A DNA stretch of 64,000 bases from contig NZ_CP040509.1 of assembly GCF_005845365.1 (NCBI RefSeq), positions 1,178,001 through 1,242,000 of the forward strand. The letters run 5' to 3'. Below the pieces are notes generated by a model, which saw nothing but the letters and a program-made list of their open reading frames with translations, ran no database searches and was not told where the DNA came from. The position numbers were made by a program, and so were the translations under genes. This stretch comes from Rhodoluna limnophila. GTDB taxonomy: Bacteria; Actinomycetota; Actinomycetes; Actinomycetales; Microbacteriaceae. Below are positions 52,530-60,408 of the stretch, one piece after another (the stretch's first letter is position 1; each line of letters starts with the position of its first letter).

Positions 52530-52535
52530 TAAACT
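52530..52535 (+). promoter_or_regulatory. -10 hexamer TAAACT, short-leader or leaderless start of aspS
   Basis: TAAACT, 8 nt, ATG (52544). An in-frame TTG at 52535 lies within the -10 itself and is rejected as start. Confidence 0.55.
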
Positions 52536-52543
52536 TGACCCAT

Positions 52544-53869
52544 ATGAGAGCCCGTGCCCTAGTTAAAGACCTTGCCGCCCTGCCAGATGGCCCAGTAACC
52601 ATTGGTGGATGGGTAGAAAAGCTTCGTGATCAAAAGCGCATCCAGTTCATCATTGTTCGTGATGAGTCCGGCGATGTTCAGGTCACTTACCCTCGCCCAG
52701 TGGTGAACGAGGTCCCTGACGAGAACGACGCTCTGGCTGCGAAGGTTTCGACCCTGACCAACGGTTCATTCGTCTGGATTACCGGTCGTTTGGTGCACGA
52801 TGAGCGCGTGAAGCTCGGTGGTCTTGAGATTCAGCTTGATGATGTCGAGATCGTCACTATGGCTGACCCTGAAACTCCGATTGCTGACGACACCTCAATC
52901 GACAAGCGCATGGACTGGAGATTCCTTGACCTGCGCCGCCCTGAGATGAACCTGGTCTTCCGTATCCAGACCACTATTGAGAACGCTTGGCGCCAGTACT
53001 GGGCCGAGAACGACTTTGTTGAAATTCACTCGCCTAAGTTGATGGCTTCGGCATCAGAGTCAAACGCCGAACTATTCAAGCTTGAGTACTTTGACACCCA
53101 CGCCTACCTTGCCCAGTCACCTCAGTTCTACAAGCAGATGGCCATGATGTCTGGCCTTGGCAAGATTTTCGAGATTGGCCCTGTGTTCCGTGCCGACCCT
53201 TCTTTCACCTCTCGTCACGCCACTGAGTTTGTATCGGTCGACATCGAGGTCTCTTGGATTGACTCACACGAAGACGTCATGCAGATTCAAGAGCAACTGC
53301 TTCACCGCGCAATTAGTGCGGTAAAAGAAAAGCACGGCGATGAAATTCTGAAGCACTTCGGTATTGAGGTGCAGGTTCCATCTATCCCGTTCCCTCGTGT
53401 CCCGCTGCTTGAGGCAGTCGAGATCATCAAGGAACGCGGCCACGTTGTTGAACGCGGCGGAGACCTTGACCCTGAGGGCGAGCGCCAGATTGCTGCCTGG
53501 GCCCAGGAGACCCACGGACACGAGTTTGTGTTTGTGACTGACTACCCGGCTACTGTGCGCCCGTTCTATCACATGCGTCATGCCGACAACCCAGCACTTA
53601 CCAACAGCTATGACCTAATCTGGCGTGGAACCGAGATCACCACTGGTGCTCAGCGTGAACACCGCCTTGATGTATTGATTGAGCAGGTAAAGGCCAAGGG
53701 TCTAGAGCCAGAGGGTCTGCAGACCTACCTTGACTTCTTCAAGTACGGTGCGCCGTCCCACGGTGGTTTTGGAATGGGTCTGCTGCGCGTTTTGATGCTG
53801 CTGTTGCACCAGCCAAACATCCGCGAAGTTGGCTTCTTGTTCCGCGGACCAAACCGCTTGGAGCCATAA
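52544..53869 (+). CDS. aspS: Aspartate-tRNA ligase, archaeal/non-discriminating type
   Basis: A 441-residue class II synthetase: N-terminal OB fold (VTIGGWVEKLRDQKRIQFII), motif 2 FRADPSFTSRHATEF, and motif 3 GGFGMGLLRVLML. It lacks the roughly 100-residue GAD insertion of bacterial AspRS, so it is of the archaeal/eukaryotic class, often annotated AspRS(Asn). Such enzymes may also charge tRNA-Asn for GatCAB amidation; discrimination cannot be decided from the motifs I can see. Confidence 0.95.
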   Translation: MRARALVKDLAALPDGPVTIGGWVEKLRDQKRIQFIIVRDESGDVQVTYPRPVVNEVPDENDALAAKVSTLTNGSFVWITGRLVHDERVKLGGLEIQLDDVEIVTMADPETPIADDTSIDKRMDWRFLDLRRPEMNLVFRIQTTIENAWRQYWAENDFVEIHSPKLMASASESNAELFKLEYFDTHAYLAQSPQFYKQMAMMSGLGKIFEIGPVFRADPSFTSRHATEFVSVDIEVSWIDSHEDVMQIQEQLLHRAISAVKEKHGDEILKHFGIEVQVPSIPFPRVPLLEAVEIIKERGHVVERGGDLDPEGERQIAAWAQETHGHEFVFVTDYPATVRPFYHMRHADNPALTNSYDLIWRGTEITTGAQREHRLDVLIEQVKAKGLEPEGLQTYLDFFKYGAPSHGGFGMGLLRVLMLLLHQPNIREVGFLFRGPNRLEP

Positions 53870-53886
53870 GCTTCCGCACCTTAGAG

Positions 53887-53916
53887 AAAATCCCCGGCTA
53901 TTGGTCGGGGATTTTT
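53887..53916. terminator. Intrinsic terminator after aspS
   Basis: AAAATCCCCG and CGGGGATTTT pair over 10 bp with a 9-nt loop and end in TTTTT. It also faces the convergent 54-residue gene. Confidence 0.93.
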
Positions 53917-53923
53917 CATTGGG

Positions 53924-54088
53924 CTATTTTTTGGCAGCGCCTTTAGTGGCCGACCGAACCTTTTGGATGGGGTCGGAAAACTTCATGATGGTGTTCTTGA
54001 CCTTGAGAGCCCAAGGGTATTTTCGGCCCAGCAGTGACAAAACCACTAGCAAGATCGGAAACCAGAATCGCTTCAAGATCCATCGCAT
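53924..54088 (-). CDS. Small 54-residue basic membrane protein, hypothetical
   Basis: An ORF of 54 codons: MRWILKRFWFPILLVVLSLL at the N-terminus is one helix with a basic flank, followed by a basic C-terminal part (KNTIMKFSDPIQKV; final TKGAAKK). It starts 8 bp after the glutaredoxin-like stop on the same strand, with AAGGGG about 11 nt upstream of the ATG, and stops just before the aspS terminator. Strand, spacing and hydrophobicity support a real gene; function unknown. Confidence 0.6.
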   Translation of the reverse strand: MRWILKRFWFPILLVVLSLLGRKYPWALKVKNTIMKFSDPIQKVRSATKGAAKK

Positions 54089-54096
54089 CAGAACCA

Positions 54097-54363
54097 CTAC
54101 CCCTTAGCTAAGTTGTTCAACGCAGCCGTAAATCGCACTTCGTCGATACGCCAATAGTTATGCACTTGCCCGTTAATTAGCAAGACCGGGATTTCCTCTG
54201 AGTATCGGGTGGCAAGCTCTGCGTCATCCAGAATGTTCAACTCGGTGAGGCTGACTGACGCAGTAGCGTGGCGCTGCTCAAAATCAGCAACCACACGATT
54301 CACCGCATCGCGGGCATCATCACACAGATGACAGCCAGGTTTGCCGATCAAGGTTAATTCCAC
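54097..54363 (-). CDS. Glutaredoxin-like (DUF836) protein
   Basis: An 88-residue thioredoxin-fold protein: VELTLIGKPGCHLCDDARDAV has the CxxC site, and EIPVLLINGQVHNYWRIDE the cis-Pro region. Probably a cytoplasmic dithiol redox protein, perhaps mycothiol-linked. GTG at 54363 is chosen because GGGG is 9 nt upstream; GTG at 54369 is the alternative. Confidence 0.85.
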   Translation of the reverse strand: MELTLIGKPGCHLCDDARDAVNRVVADFEQRHATASVSLTELNILDDAELATRYSEEIPVLLINGQVHNYWRIDEVRFTAALNNLAKG

Positions 54364-54408
54364 GTTCACAAACCCCAGCCTATGACAGGCCAACGCGGTG
54401 CCGGCAAC

Positions 54409-54414
54409 TAAACT
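54409..54414 (+). promoter_or_regulatory. -10 hexamer TAAACT, leaderless start of HAD-IB gene
   Basis: TAAACT, GAACAG, GTG (54421). Confidence 0.55.
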
Positions 54415-54420
54415 GAACAG

Positions 54421-55134
54421 GTGCCCAATACCCCCAAGGAATCAACCAAAATCGAAGCCGCGTTCTTCGACGTTGACAACACCATCATCCGGGGTTCCAG
54501 CAGCTTTCTTTTCGGCAAGGCAGCGTTCAAGCGAGGCTTTTTTAGCCGCCGTGACTTTTGGAGATTTGCCTGGCAGCAGGCGCGCTTTATTGCTCGTGGC
54601 GAGACTCTGACCACCGTTGATGAGATTCGTGATCGCGCGCTTGGGCTCATCGAAGGTCATAAAGCTGACGACCTAGCGGCACTCACCGATGAGGTTTACG
54701 ACAAGTACATTTGCCCAAAGCTTTGGCCTGAAACAGTGCGCCTTGCCAAAGAGCACATTGCCGCCGGCCGCGAGGTTTGGTTGGTTACTGCCACACCAAA
54801 ACAAATTGCCGACGTTATTGCACACCGCCTAGGTTTGACCGGCGGCCTGGGTACCGTAGTCGAGGTCAAAGATGGCATTCTGACCGGCAAATTGGTCGGC
54901 GAGACCCTGCACGGCAAACACAAGCGCAAGGCCGTAAAGGCACTAGCCAAAGAGCGCAACATCAGCCTCAAAAACTCTTACGCCTACAGCGACAGCGTGA
55001 ATGACCTTCCGATGATGACCGTAGTTGGTCACGCTGTTGCAGTTAACCCAGATGCTGCGCTCAAGCGCTACGCAGTGGCGGCCGAGTGGCCAATTCTCGA
55101 TTTCAAAAAGCGCGAACTACGCGCCAATAAGTAG
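54421..55134 (+). CDS. HAD-IB family hydrolase (SerB/PSP-like)
   Basis: A 237-residue HAD subclass IB protein. AAFFDVDNTIIRGSSSFLFG holds the nucleophile Asp, VWLVTATPKQIADVIA motif II, and AYSDSVNDLPMM motif IV; the cap is helical. Related actinobacterial proteins act on phosphoserine or lysophospholipid phosphates; the substrate here is not determined. GTG start, leaderless. Confidence 0.88.
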   Translation: MPNTPKESTKIEAAFFDVDNTIIRGSSSFLFGKAAFKRGFFSRRDFWRFAWQQARFIARGETLTTVDEIRDRALGLIEGHKADDLAALTDEVYDKYICPKLWPETVRLAKEHIAAGREVWLVTATPKQIADVIAHRLGLTGGLGTVVEVKDGILTGKLVGETLHGKHKRKAVKALAKERNISLKNSYAYSDSVNDLPMMTVVGHAVAVNPDAALKRYAVAAEWPILDFKKRELRANK

Positions 55135-55161
55135 CATCTAAAACTCCACTTAAACAAGAAA

Positions 55162-55188
55162 CCCGTCAAGAATTCTTGACGGGATTTT
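55162..55188. terminator. Terminator with 22-bp perfect palindrome
   Basis: CCCGTCAAG and CTTGACGGG flank AATT; the whole 55162-55183 is self-complementary, followed by ATTTTT. It sits between convergent HAD-IB and the small ribosomal gene. Confidence 0.9.
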
Positions 55189-55212
55189 TGTTGAGTAAGC
55201 CGAGTGAACGAC

Positions 55213-55311
55213 TTACTTCTTGTTGCGACGCTGGTGACGAGTCTTGCGAAGCAACTTGCGGTGCTTCTTCTTAGACATACGCTTGCGGCGCTTCTTAATT
55301 ACTGAACCCAT
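55213..55311 (-). CDS. AURKAIP1/COX24-type 32-residue ribosome-associated protein (bS22-like)
   Basis: A 32-residue, extremely basic protein starting [20 protein letters not shown]. It matches the actinobacterial AURKAIP1/COX24 domain peptide known as an extra small ribosomal protein in mycobacteria. GAGG lies 5 nt before the ATG. Too short for most ORF callers. Position beside a HAD-IB gene is conserved in actinobacteria. Confidence 0.93.
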   Translation of the reverse strand: MGSVIKKRRKRMSKKKHRKLLRKTRHQRRNKK

Positions 55312-55476
55312 AGGGACCTCACAGATTTTGGATGCTCATCTACCGGATCGGCAACGAGCAAAACGATTTCTCTATTCTAGCCGAGTTAAGTGGCCCACGG
55401 TGAACCAGTTGGAAACCTTGAGTTCAGGTTGCTGCGGTAATCTACAGGCTGAACCTAGGCAGAGAGACTCAAACGC

Positions 55477-56190
55477 ATGACCAAGAAACTTGTCGCTGAA
55501 TTTTTAGGAACCCTCCTTCTGGTAGCCGTAGTTGTTGGCTCGGGCATCATGGGGCAAAACCTTTCCACCGATTTTGGGCAAGCCCTGATAATCAACACCA
55601 TCTCAACGGTTGCAGCTCTGGCTCTGCTGATCACCCTGTTTGGGCCAATCAGTGGCGCTCACTTTAACCCGGTGGTCTCTTTGATTATGTTGGCGCTCAA
55701 AAAGCTGGATGCAACCACGTTTTTGGCATATGCCGCAGTGCAAACAGCGGGTGCCTCGGCTGGAGCCGTTTTAGCTAACGCCATGTTTGACCTAGCACCC
55801 CTGCAGGTTTCTGAGAATGTGCGAGCGGGGTTTGGAACCTGGGTCTCTGAGATCGTTGCAACGGCCGGCCTGCTCTTGGTGATTCTGGTTTTCAGCGCGC
55901 GCAATTTCAGCACTACCCAAGTTGGCGTTGCGGTTGCGGCCTGGATTGGCTCCGCCTACCTATTTACCGCGTCAACCTCATTTGCCAACCCGGCAGTTAC
56001 CGTTGGCCGAATCTTCTCAGACACCTTCGCGGGCATCGCACCTGAATCGGTGTTGAATTTTGTACTCTGCCAGTTTGCCGGTGCACTATTGGCACTCGTA
56101 ATTTTCAAAACTCTATTCAGCACCGATGCCGCTGCCGACGCAAAAGCATCGAACAAGGGCAATAAATTACGCGCTAAAAAATCAAAATAA
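55477..56190 (+). CDS. MIP-family channel (aquaporin/glycerol facilitator-like)
   Basis: A 237-residue protein with six helices and two half-helix motifs. The first is HFNPVVSLIM (NPV instead of the usual NPA), the second FANPAVTVGR (canonical). AEFLGTLLLVAVVVGSGIMG opens helix 1. The C-terminus is Lys-rich. It should pass water, glycerol or other small neutral solutes; the altered first NPA could change selectivity. Upstream leader has GAGAG about 10 nt from ATG. Confidence 0.9.
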   Translation: MTKKLVAEFLGTLLLVAVVVGSGIMGQNLSTDFGQALIINTISTVAALALLITLFGPISGAHFNPVVSLIMLALKKLDATTFLAYAAVQTAGASAGAVLANAMFDLAPLQVSENVRAGFGTWVSEIVATAGLLLVILVFSARNFSTTQVGVAVAAWIGSAYLFTASTSFANPAVTVGRIFSDTFAGIAPESVLNFVLCQFAGALLALVIFKTLFSTDAAADAKASNKGNKLRAKKSK

Positions 56191-56205
56191 TTCTTTGCGT
56201 CGCGG

Positions 56206-56265
56206 GAACTAATCTGACAACCAAGCGGTTAGTTCTAGAAAGTAATCACTAACTTTTCTAGAAAA
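56206..56265. promoter_or_regulatory. Repeat-rich operator region upstream of TetR gene
   Basis: GAACTAA (56206-56212) inverts to TTAGTTC (56229-56235); GTTAGT (56228-56233) inverts to ACTAAC (56248-56253); TTCTAGAA (56233-56240) and TTTTCTAGAAAA (56254-56265) are palindromes 23 bp apart, centre to centre. Likely autoregulatory sites of the TetR protein just downstream. Confidence 0.55.
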
Positions 56266-56280
56266 TCAGCCGAAGGACCA

Positions 56281-56973
56281 ATGATGAGCCCCAATAGCAA
56301 GTCAGCGCCAGCACCATCACCAAAGCAGGCGCGTGCCGTAGACACCATTGCGCTGGTCCTCGAGGTAACCAATAAATATTTGCTTAGTGGCGGCGAGGCT
56401 GCCGTCCGTGTGCAAGAGATTTCAAAAACGGCCAACGTTTCGATTGGCTCGATCTACCACCACTTCGGCGATAGAGACGGCCTGATTAGGGCTGCGTATG
56501 TTGAGCGTTTTCGCAACGCGATTCAAGATGACATCGAGCGTGTCAAGAGATTCATGGCCCGCATGCACAGTGCCAAAGAGATGGCCGAGCACTACGACGA
56601 AATGTTGGCCTTTCTTAACCACCACTTTGAGCAGTTTCCGGCTCGCGATCAGGCCACCACAATTGGCAGCACCACGGGTCGCCCACCACTTCGTGAGGCA
56701 ATCATCGAAGTTCAGAGTGAGCTAACCTCGAGCCTGGCCGAGGTAATGCAATTGCTGAAGGATCGTGGCATTTTGAAACCGCACCTCGATGCACGTGCCG
56801 CGGCGGTTCTTACCCTTGGAATGCTGCACGGGCGTGTGATTTCAGAACTTGACCGAAACCCAGTTAATGACGAATGTTGGAACACTGCATTTTTGAGCGC
56901 ATTTAGCGGGCTGTTTGTGGGCAGCGATAACCTTCCGATTTGGGGTCGACTGGCTAATGGTGCAGAGGCTTAG
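56281..56973 (+). CDS. TetR/AcrR-family transcriptional regulator
   Basis: A 230-residue regulator with an N-terminal TetR HTH: VQEISKTANVSIGSIYHHFGDRDGLIRAAY. The remaining helical ligand domain is not assignable. GAAGGA is 4 nt before the ATG (another ATG follows at once). It lies 90 bp downstream of the MIP channel gene on the same strand and may control it. The 3' end is 7 bp from convergent proC. Confidence 0.9.
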   Translation: MMSPNSKSAPAPSPKQARAVDTIALVLEVTNKYLLSGGEAAVRVQEISKTANVSIGSIYHHFGDRDGLIRAAYVERFRNAIQDDIERVKRFMARMHSAKEMAEHYDEMLAFLNHHFEQFPARDQATTIGSTTGRPPLREAIIEVQSELTSSLAEVMQLLKDRGILKPHLDARAAAVLTLGMLHGRVISELDRNPVNDECWNTAFLSAFSGLFVGSDNLPIWGRLANGAEA

Positions 56974-56980
56974 TAGCCGT

Positions 56981-57811
56981 TTACTTTCCGGCGGCAATAT
57001 CACGAGCACGTGCCAAGGCCGCGTCGGTGGCTTCGGCAAACATTCCGGCTAGGTCAGTCTGTTCCATCCGTGCAATTGCTCGTTCGGTAGTGCCGTTTGG
57101 GCTAGTCACTTGCTTGCGCAGAGCATCTGGAGCCTTTCCCGAATCAACCAAAAGTTCGGCCGCACCCAAGAAGGTCTCGTTAACCAAAAGCGCTGCATCT
57201 TCATCACTAAAACCCTGATGCTTAGCAGCCTTGGTCATCTGTTCAATTAGGTAGAACACGTAGGCCGGACCCGAGCCAGAGATTGTGCTCAGCGCATCAA
57301 TCTTGCTCTCGTCGAGCACTAGAACTTTACCCACGGTTTCAAACAGTTCGCGGGTGACATCAACCGCCCAGTCGGTGGCACGCTCACCAGCTGCAACACC
57401 GGTGACCGCGCGGCCAACAATCGCAGGCGTGTTTGGCATAGCCCTGACTACACCAACGTCCTCAGGCAGAACTGCTTCCATTGAAGCTGTGGTGGTTCCA
57501 GCAGCAACACTGATCACCAGTGCGTTGTCATTTAGTGAATCAGCCACGTCAGCCAAAACCTCAAGCACATAAGCCGGCTTAACTCCGATGAGCACCACAT
57601 CAGCCCCAGCGACGGCCATTTGATTGGCGTCATCGCCGTTCTCAAGGGCAAAACTAAGCACACCCAGCTCTTCGGCAAGGCGCTCGGCACTATCGGTGCT
57701 CTTGGTGCTCACCGAAATTTGATTTGGATCAAAGCCTGACTTCAATAGCCCTGACAAGATTGCGCCGCCCATTGAGCCGGTGCCGAGAATTGCGATTCTT
57801 TTGATGTCCAC
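56981..57811 (-). CDS. proC: Pyrroline-5-carboxylate reductase
   Basis: A 276-residue ProC that makes proline from P5C with NADPH. Rossmann site IAILGTGSMGGAILSGLLKS and the C-terminal signature KIDALSTISGSGPAYVFYLI are clear. Start: GTG at 57811 (DIKRIAILG) is preferred to a GTG two codons earlier because TAAACT lies exactly 6 nt upstream; the earlier GTG would abut the -10. Confidence 0.95.
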   Translation of the reverse strand: MDIKRIAILGTGSMGGAILSGLLKSGFDPNQISVSTKSTDSAERLAEELGVLSFALENGDDANQMAVAGADVVLIGVKPAYVLEVLADVADSLNDNALVISVAAGTTTASMEAVLPEDVGVVRAMPNTPAIVGRAVTGVAAGERATDWAVDVTRELFETVGKVLVLDESKIDALSTISGSGPAYVFYLIEQMTKAAKHQGFSDEDAALLVNETFLGAAELLVDSGKAPDALRKQVTSPNGTTERAIARMEQTDLAGMFAEATDAALARARDIAAGK

Positions 57812-57817
57812 AGACAC

Positions 57818-57823
57818 AGTTTA
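57818..57823 (-). promoter_or_regulatory. -10 hexamer TAAACT, leaderless start of proC
   Basis: TAAACT, GTGTCT, GTG on the minus strand; sets the proC start at 57811. Confidence 0.55.
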
Positions 57824-57851
57824 GGCGAGCCCGATTGTCGGAATGGCTTGA

Positions 57852-57857
57852 TAGTTT
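57852..57857 (+). promoter_or_regulatory. -10 hexamer TAGTTT, leaderless start of radA
   Basis: TAGTTT, TGAGGT, ATG; divergent from the proC box 28 bp away. Confidence 0.5.
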
Positions 57858-57863
57858 TGAGGT

Positions 57864-59198
57864 ATGTCTGCCGCCAAAGCCACCTTTACCTGCACCGAGT
57901 GTGGCTGGAGCACCCCCAAGTGGGTTGGTCGCTGTGGCGAGTGTCAAGCGTGGGACACAATGCAAGAGGGCAAGCCCGGCGGTGGCCGCGGTTTGGGCAC
58001 GGTGCGTAACGTTCGCGCGGTAGCCATAGTTGGCTCTTCGGCTGCAAAACCCATCACCGATGTCAGCACTGAGCGCGTTACCGCTTGGTCTACTCAGGTT
58101 GGTGAATTCGACCGCGTCCTCGGCGGCGGCTTGGTTCCAGGAGCGGTTGTTTTACTTTCCGGTGAACCTGGCGTTGGCAAGAGCACACTGTTGCTTGAAG
58201 TTGCGGCAAACACCGCCAAGTCTGGCAAGCGCGTGCTCTACGTCAGCGGTGAAGAATCGGTGGGCCAAATTCGTTTGCGCGCCGAACGCACCGGTGCCAT
58301 GAGTGACAACCTTTTCATCGCGAGCGAGACCGACCTATCTACCGTCCTCGGGCAAATTGACGCCATTGCGCCGGAGCTTCTGGTCGTTGACTCGGTTCAG
58401 ACCATTGCGGCGGCCGAGATCGACGGGGCCGCCGGAATGCCTTCTCAGATTCGCGAGGTTGCGGCAAACCTGATCCGTGTTGCCAAAGAGCGGGCGCTGC
58501 CGGTTATTTTGGTTGGCCATGTGACCAAAGACGGCAACATCGCCGGCCCACGTGCCCTGGAACACCTGGTTGACGTAGTTTGCCACTTTGAGGGTGACCG
58601 CCAAACATCGCTGCGATTTGTGCGCAGTATGAAAAACCGCTTCGGGCCAACCGATGAGGTTGGCTGTTTTGAGATGACCGGCGAGGGCATCGCAGAGGTT
58701 GCCGACCCGAGCGGACTGTTCCTATCTCGCGGTGACGCCCCAGTTTCGGGCACCTGCGTCACAGTTACCGTTGAGGGCAAGCGGCCACTAATTGCCGAGG
58801 TCCAAGCCTTGGTGGTCAAATCATCTACACCACAGCCTCGCAGAGTAACCAACGGTGTTGACTCTGCTCGAGTGGCCATGCTGCTTGCCGTGCTTGAGCG
58901 CCGCGCTGGCCTACGAGTCGGCGACATGGATGTCTACGTGTCAACAGTGGGCGGCGTGCGCCTGACCGAGCCTGCATCAGATTTGGCAATTGCTCTGGCA
59001 ATCGCGTCTGCCGTGCAAGATAAACCAATTGCCCACAACCTGGTTGCCTTTGGCGAGATCTCGCTGGCCGGCGAGATTCGTAAAGTCTCAAACGCCAAAG
59101 TTCGGGCCAACGAGGCCACCCGACTCGGATTCATTCGGTCGGTTGACTCTGGGGTCGGCGACCTACGTGCTGCGCTCAGCCTTGGCTTGAACTGGTAG
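57864..59198 (+). CDS. radA: DNA repair protein RadA
   Basis: A 444-residue RadA. An N-terminal C4 zinc finger uses C10, C13, C24 and C27; Walker A is SGEPGVGKSTLLLE; the RadA-specific KNRFG motif is in MKNRFGPTDEVGCF; the C-terminal Lon-protease-like domain ends the protein. It drives branch migration in recombinational repair. In many actinobacteria disA follows; here a hypothetical gene on the other strand does. Confidence 0.97.
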   Translation: MSAAKATFTCTECGWSTPKWVGRCGECQAWDTMQEGKPGGGRGLGTVRNVRAVAIVGSSAAKPITDVSTERVTAWSTQVGEFDRVLGGGLVPGAVVLLSGEPGVGKSTLLLEVAANTAKSGKRVLYVSGEESVGQIRLRAERTGAMSDNLFIASETDLSTVLGQIDAIAPELLVVDSVQTIAAAEIDGAAGMPSQIREVAANLIRVAKERALPVILVGHVTKDGNIAGPRALEHLVDVVCHFEGDRQTSLRFVRSMKNRFGPTDEVGCFEMTGEGIAEVADPSGLFLSRGDAPVSGTCVTVTVEGKRPLIAEVQALVVKSSTPQPRRVTNGVDSARVAMLLAVLERRAGLRVGDMDVYVSTVGGVRLTEPASDLAIALAIASAVQDKPIAHNLVAFGEISLAGEIRKVSNAKVRANEATRLGFIRSVDSGVGDLRAALSLGLNW

Positions 59199-59208
59199 TT
59201 CTAAACCG

Positions 59209-59805
59209 CTAGTTCAAAATGAATTGAACGTTGTCTGACTTAACACCGTTTACTGTAGCCACCAAGTGGTACGAGGCTCCGCCAGCTATTACCGGCTGCT
59301 GATCTGCACCGCAGCCCTTGGCGCTTGAGAAGACGCGGTACCAGTCAGCATTCTCGGTACTGCTAGAAACTGACTCCCCCGCCTTGATGAGCACTGGGTA
59401 GCCGACCAACTTGGTTCGGTCACAATCGGCTGACTCCCAGATAACCTGCTCGCCACTGGTCACTGAGTAGTAGACCACGGCTGGGCCAACATCAAAGACG
59501 CAATCAATCTCAGACTGATTGGTGGCTTTGAAAGAGAAAAACGGATTGATGCCAGAGTCAAATGTGCTCTGTGGGCTTCCGGCCGAGTTGGTAACCCTAG
59601 CCTCGATGAGGATTTTTGCTGGGTCACAATCTGAGCCAGGGGTAGCCGATGCGCTTGCCACTGGGGTGGCAGAAGGAGCCGGAGCAAGGATGCTCGTTAC
59701 CCAGTTGACCGCGGCTGAAACACCGGCAATTACCAGTGAGACAAGTAGCACAACCACTGCCAACGCAATGATTCTGCGGATTAGGAAGTTTGGTTTTCTG
59801 CTCAT
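59209..59805 (-). CDS. Membrane-anchored extracytoplasmic protein, hypothetical
   Basis: A 198-residue protein with an N-terminal signal anchor (IIALAVVVLLVSLVIAGVSA), an Ala/Pro/Ser linker and an immunoglobulin-like beta-rich exodomain. Four cysteines (SDCDP, IDCVF, ADCDR, KGCGA) could form two disulfides. Similar proteins occur beside radA in related actinobacteria; function unknown. Leaderless start. Confidence 0.82.
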   Translation of the reverse strand: MSRKPNFLIRRIIALAVVVLLVSLVIAGVSAAVNWVTSILAPAPSATPVASASATPGSDCDPAKILIEARVTNSAGSPQSTFDSGINPFFSFKATNQSEIDCVFDVGPAVVYYSVTSGEQVIWESADCDRTKLVGYPVLIKAGESVSSSTENADWYRVFSSAKGCGADQQPVIAGGASYHLVATVNGVKSDNVQFILN

Positions 59806-59811
59806 GCCTTA

Positions 59812-59817
59812 AGGCTA
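59812..59817 (-). promoter_or_regulatory. -10 hexamer TAGCCT, leaderless start of the anchored exoprotein
   Basis: TAGCCT, TAAGGC, ATG on the minus strand. Confidence 0.5.
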
Positions 59818-59830
59818 ACCAAGGGTTTGG

Positions 59831-60340
59831 CTAGAGAGTCTTAAGCATTCGGGTGTTGCCAAGAGTGTTTTGTTTGACCCGGGCCAGATCAAGAAACTCG
59901 GCCACACCATCGTCGTGCGAGCGCACCATCTCAGCATAGGTTTGTGAGTCAACCGGCACATCTGAGATTTCAACAAAGCCACTCTTTGCAAAAAAGTCGA
60001 CCTCGAAGGTCAGGCAAAATACTCGTTTGATTCCGAGGTGGCTGGCACGATCCAACAGTGCATCCAGAATGGCTTTACCAACACCGTGACCACGCATGTG
60101 CTCTGCAACGACAACTGAGCGCACCTCAGCGAGGTCCTCCCACATCACATGCAGGGCGCCTGCGCCAACCACAAAATCATTTTCGTCAACGGCAACCATA
60201 AACTCGGGAACAGCCTCATAGAGACCCACTAACTCGTGGCCCAACAGCACTCTAGAACCCTCTAATGGCTGTCGCATCGCCTGGATGTTGCGAACATCGC
60301 TAGTCAGTGCTGGGCGAACGGTGATGGCGTTGTGGGTCAT
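59831..60340 (-). CDS. GNAT acetyltransferase, N-acetylglutamate synthase-like
   Basis: A 169-residue GNAT protein like the short mycobacterial ArgA: ITVRPALTSDVRNIQAMRQP, LAEVRSVVVAEHMRGHGVGK (acetyl-CoA site) and VFCLTFEVDFFAKSGFVEI. It would acetylate glutamate for arginine synthesis. No arg gene adjoins, so another amino-acid substrate remains possible. Leaderless start. Confidence 0.88.
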   Translation of the reverse strand: MTHNAITVRPALTSDVRNIQAMRQPLEGSRVLLGHELVGLYEAVPEFMVAVDENDFVVGAGALHVMWEDLAEVRSVVVAEHMRGHGVGKAILDALLDRASHLGIKRVFCLTFEVDFFAKSGFVEISDVPVDSQTYAEMVRSHDDGVAEFLDLARVKQNTLGNTRMLKTL

Positions 60341-60346
60341 GAATTA

Positions 60347-60352
60347 ACGCTA
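60347..60352 (-). promoter_or_regulatory. -10 hexamer TAGCGT, leaderless start of the GNAT gene
   Basis: TAGCGT, TAATTC, ATG on the minus strand. Confidence 0.5.
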
Positions 60353-60408
60353 ACCGAATTTTCGGCAACCCAACGACTTAGATTCAAAACCACAACCCAA
60401 AATCGCAG

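Noticed and set aside
58445-58927. 160-codon minus-strand ORF opposite radA
   Set aside because: Antisense shadow of a highly conserved gene.
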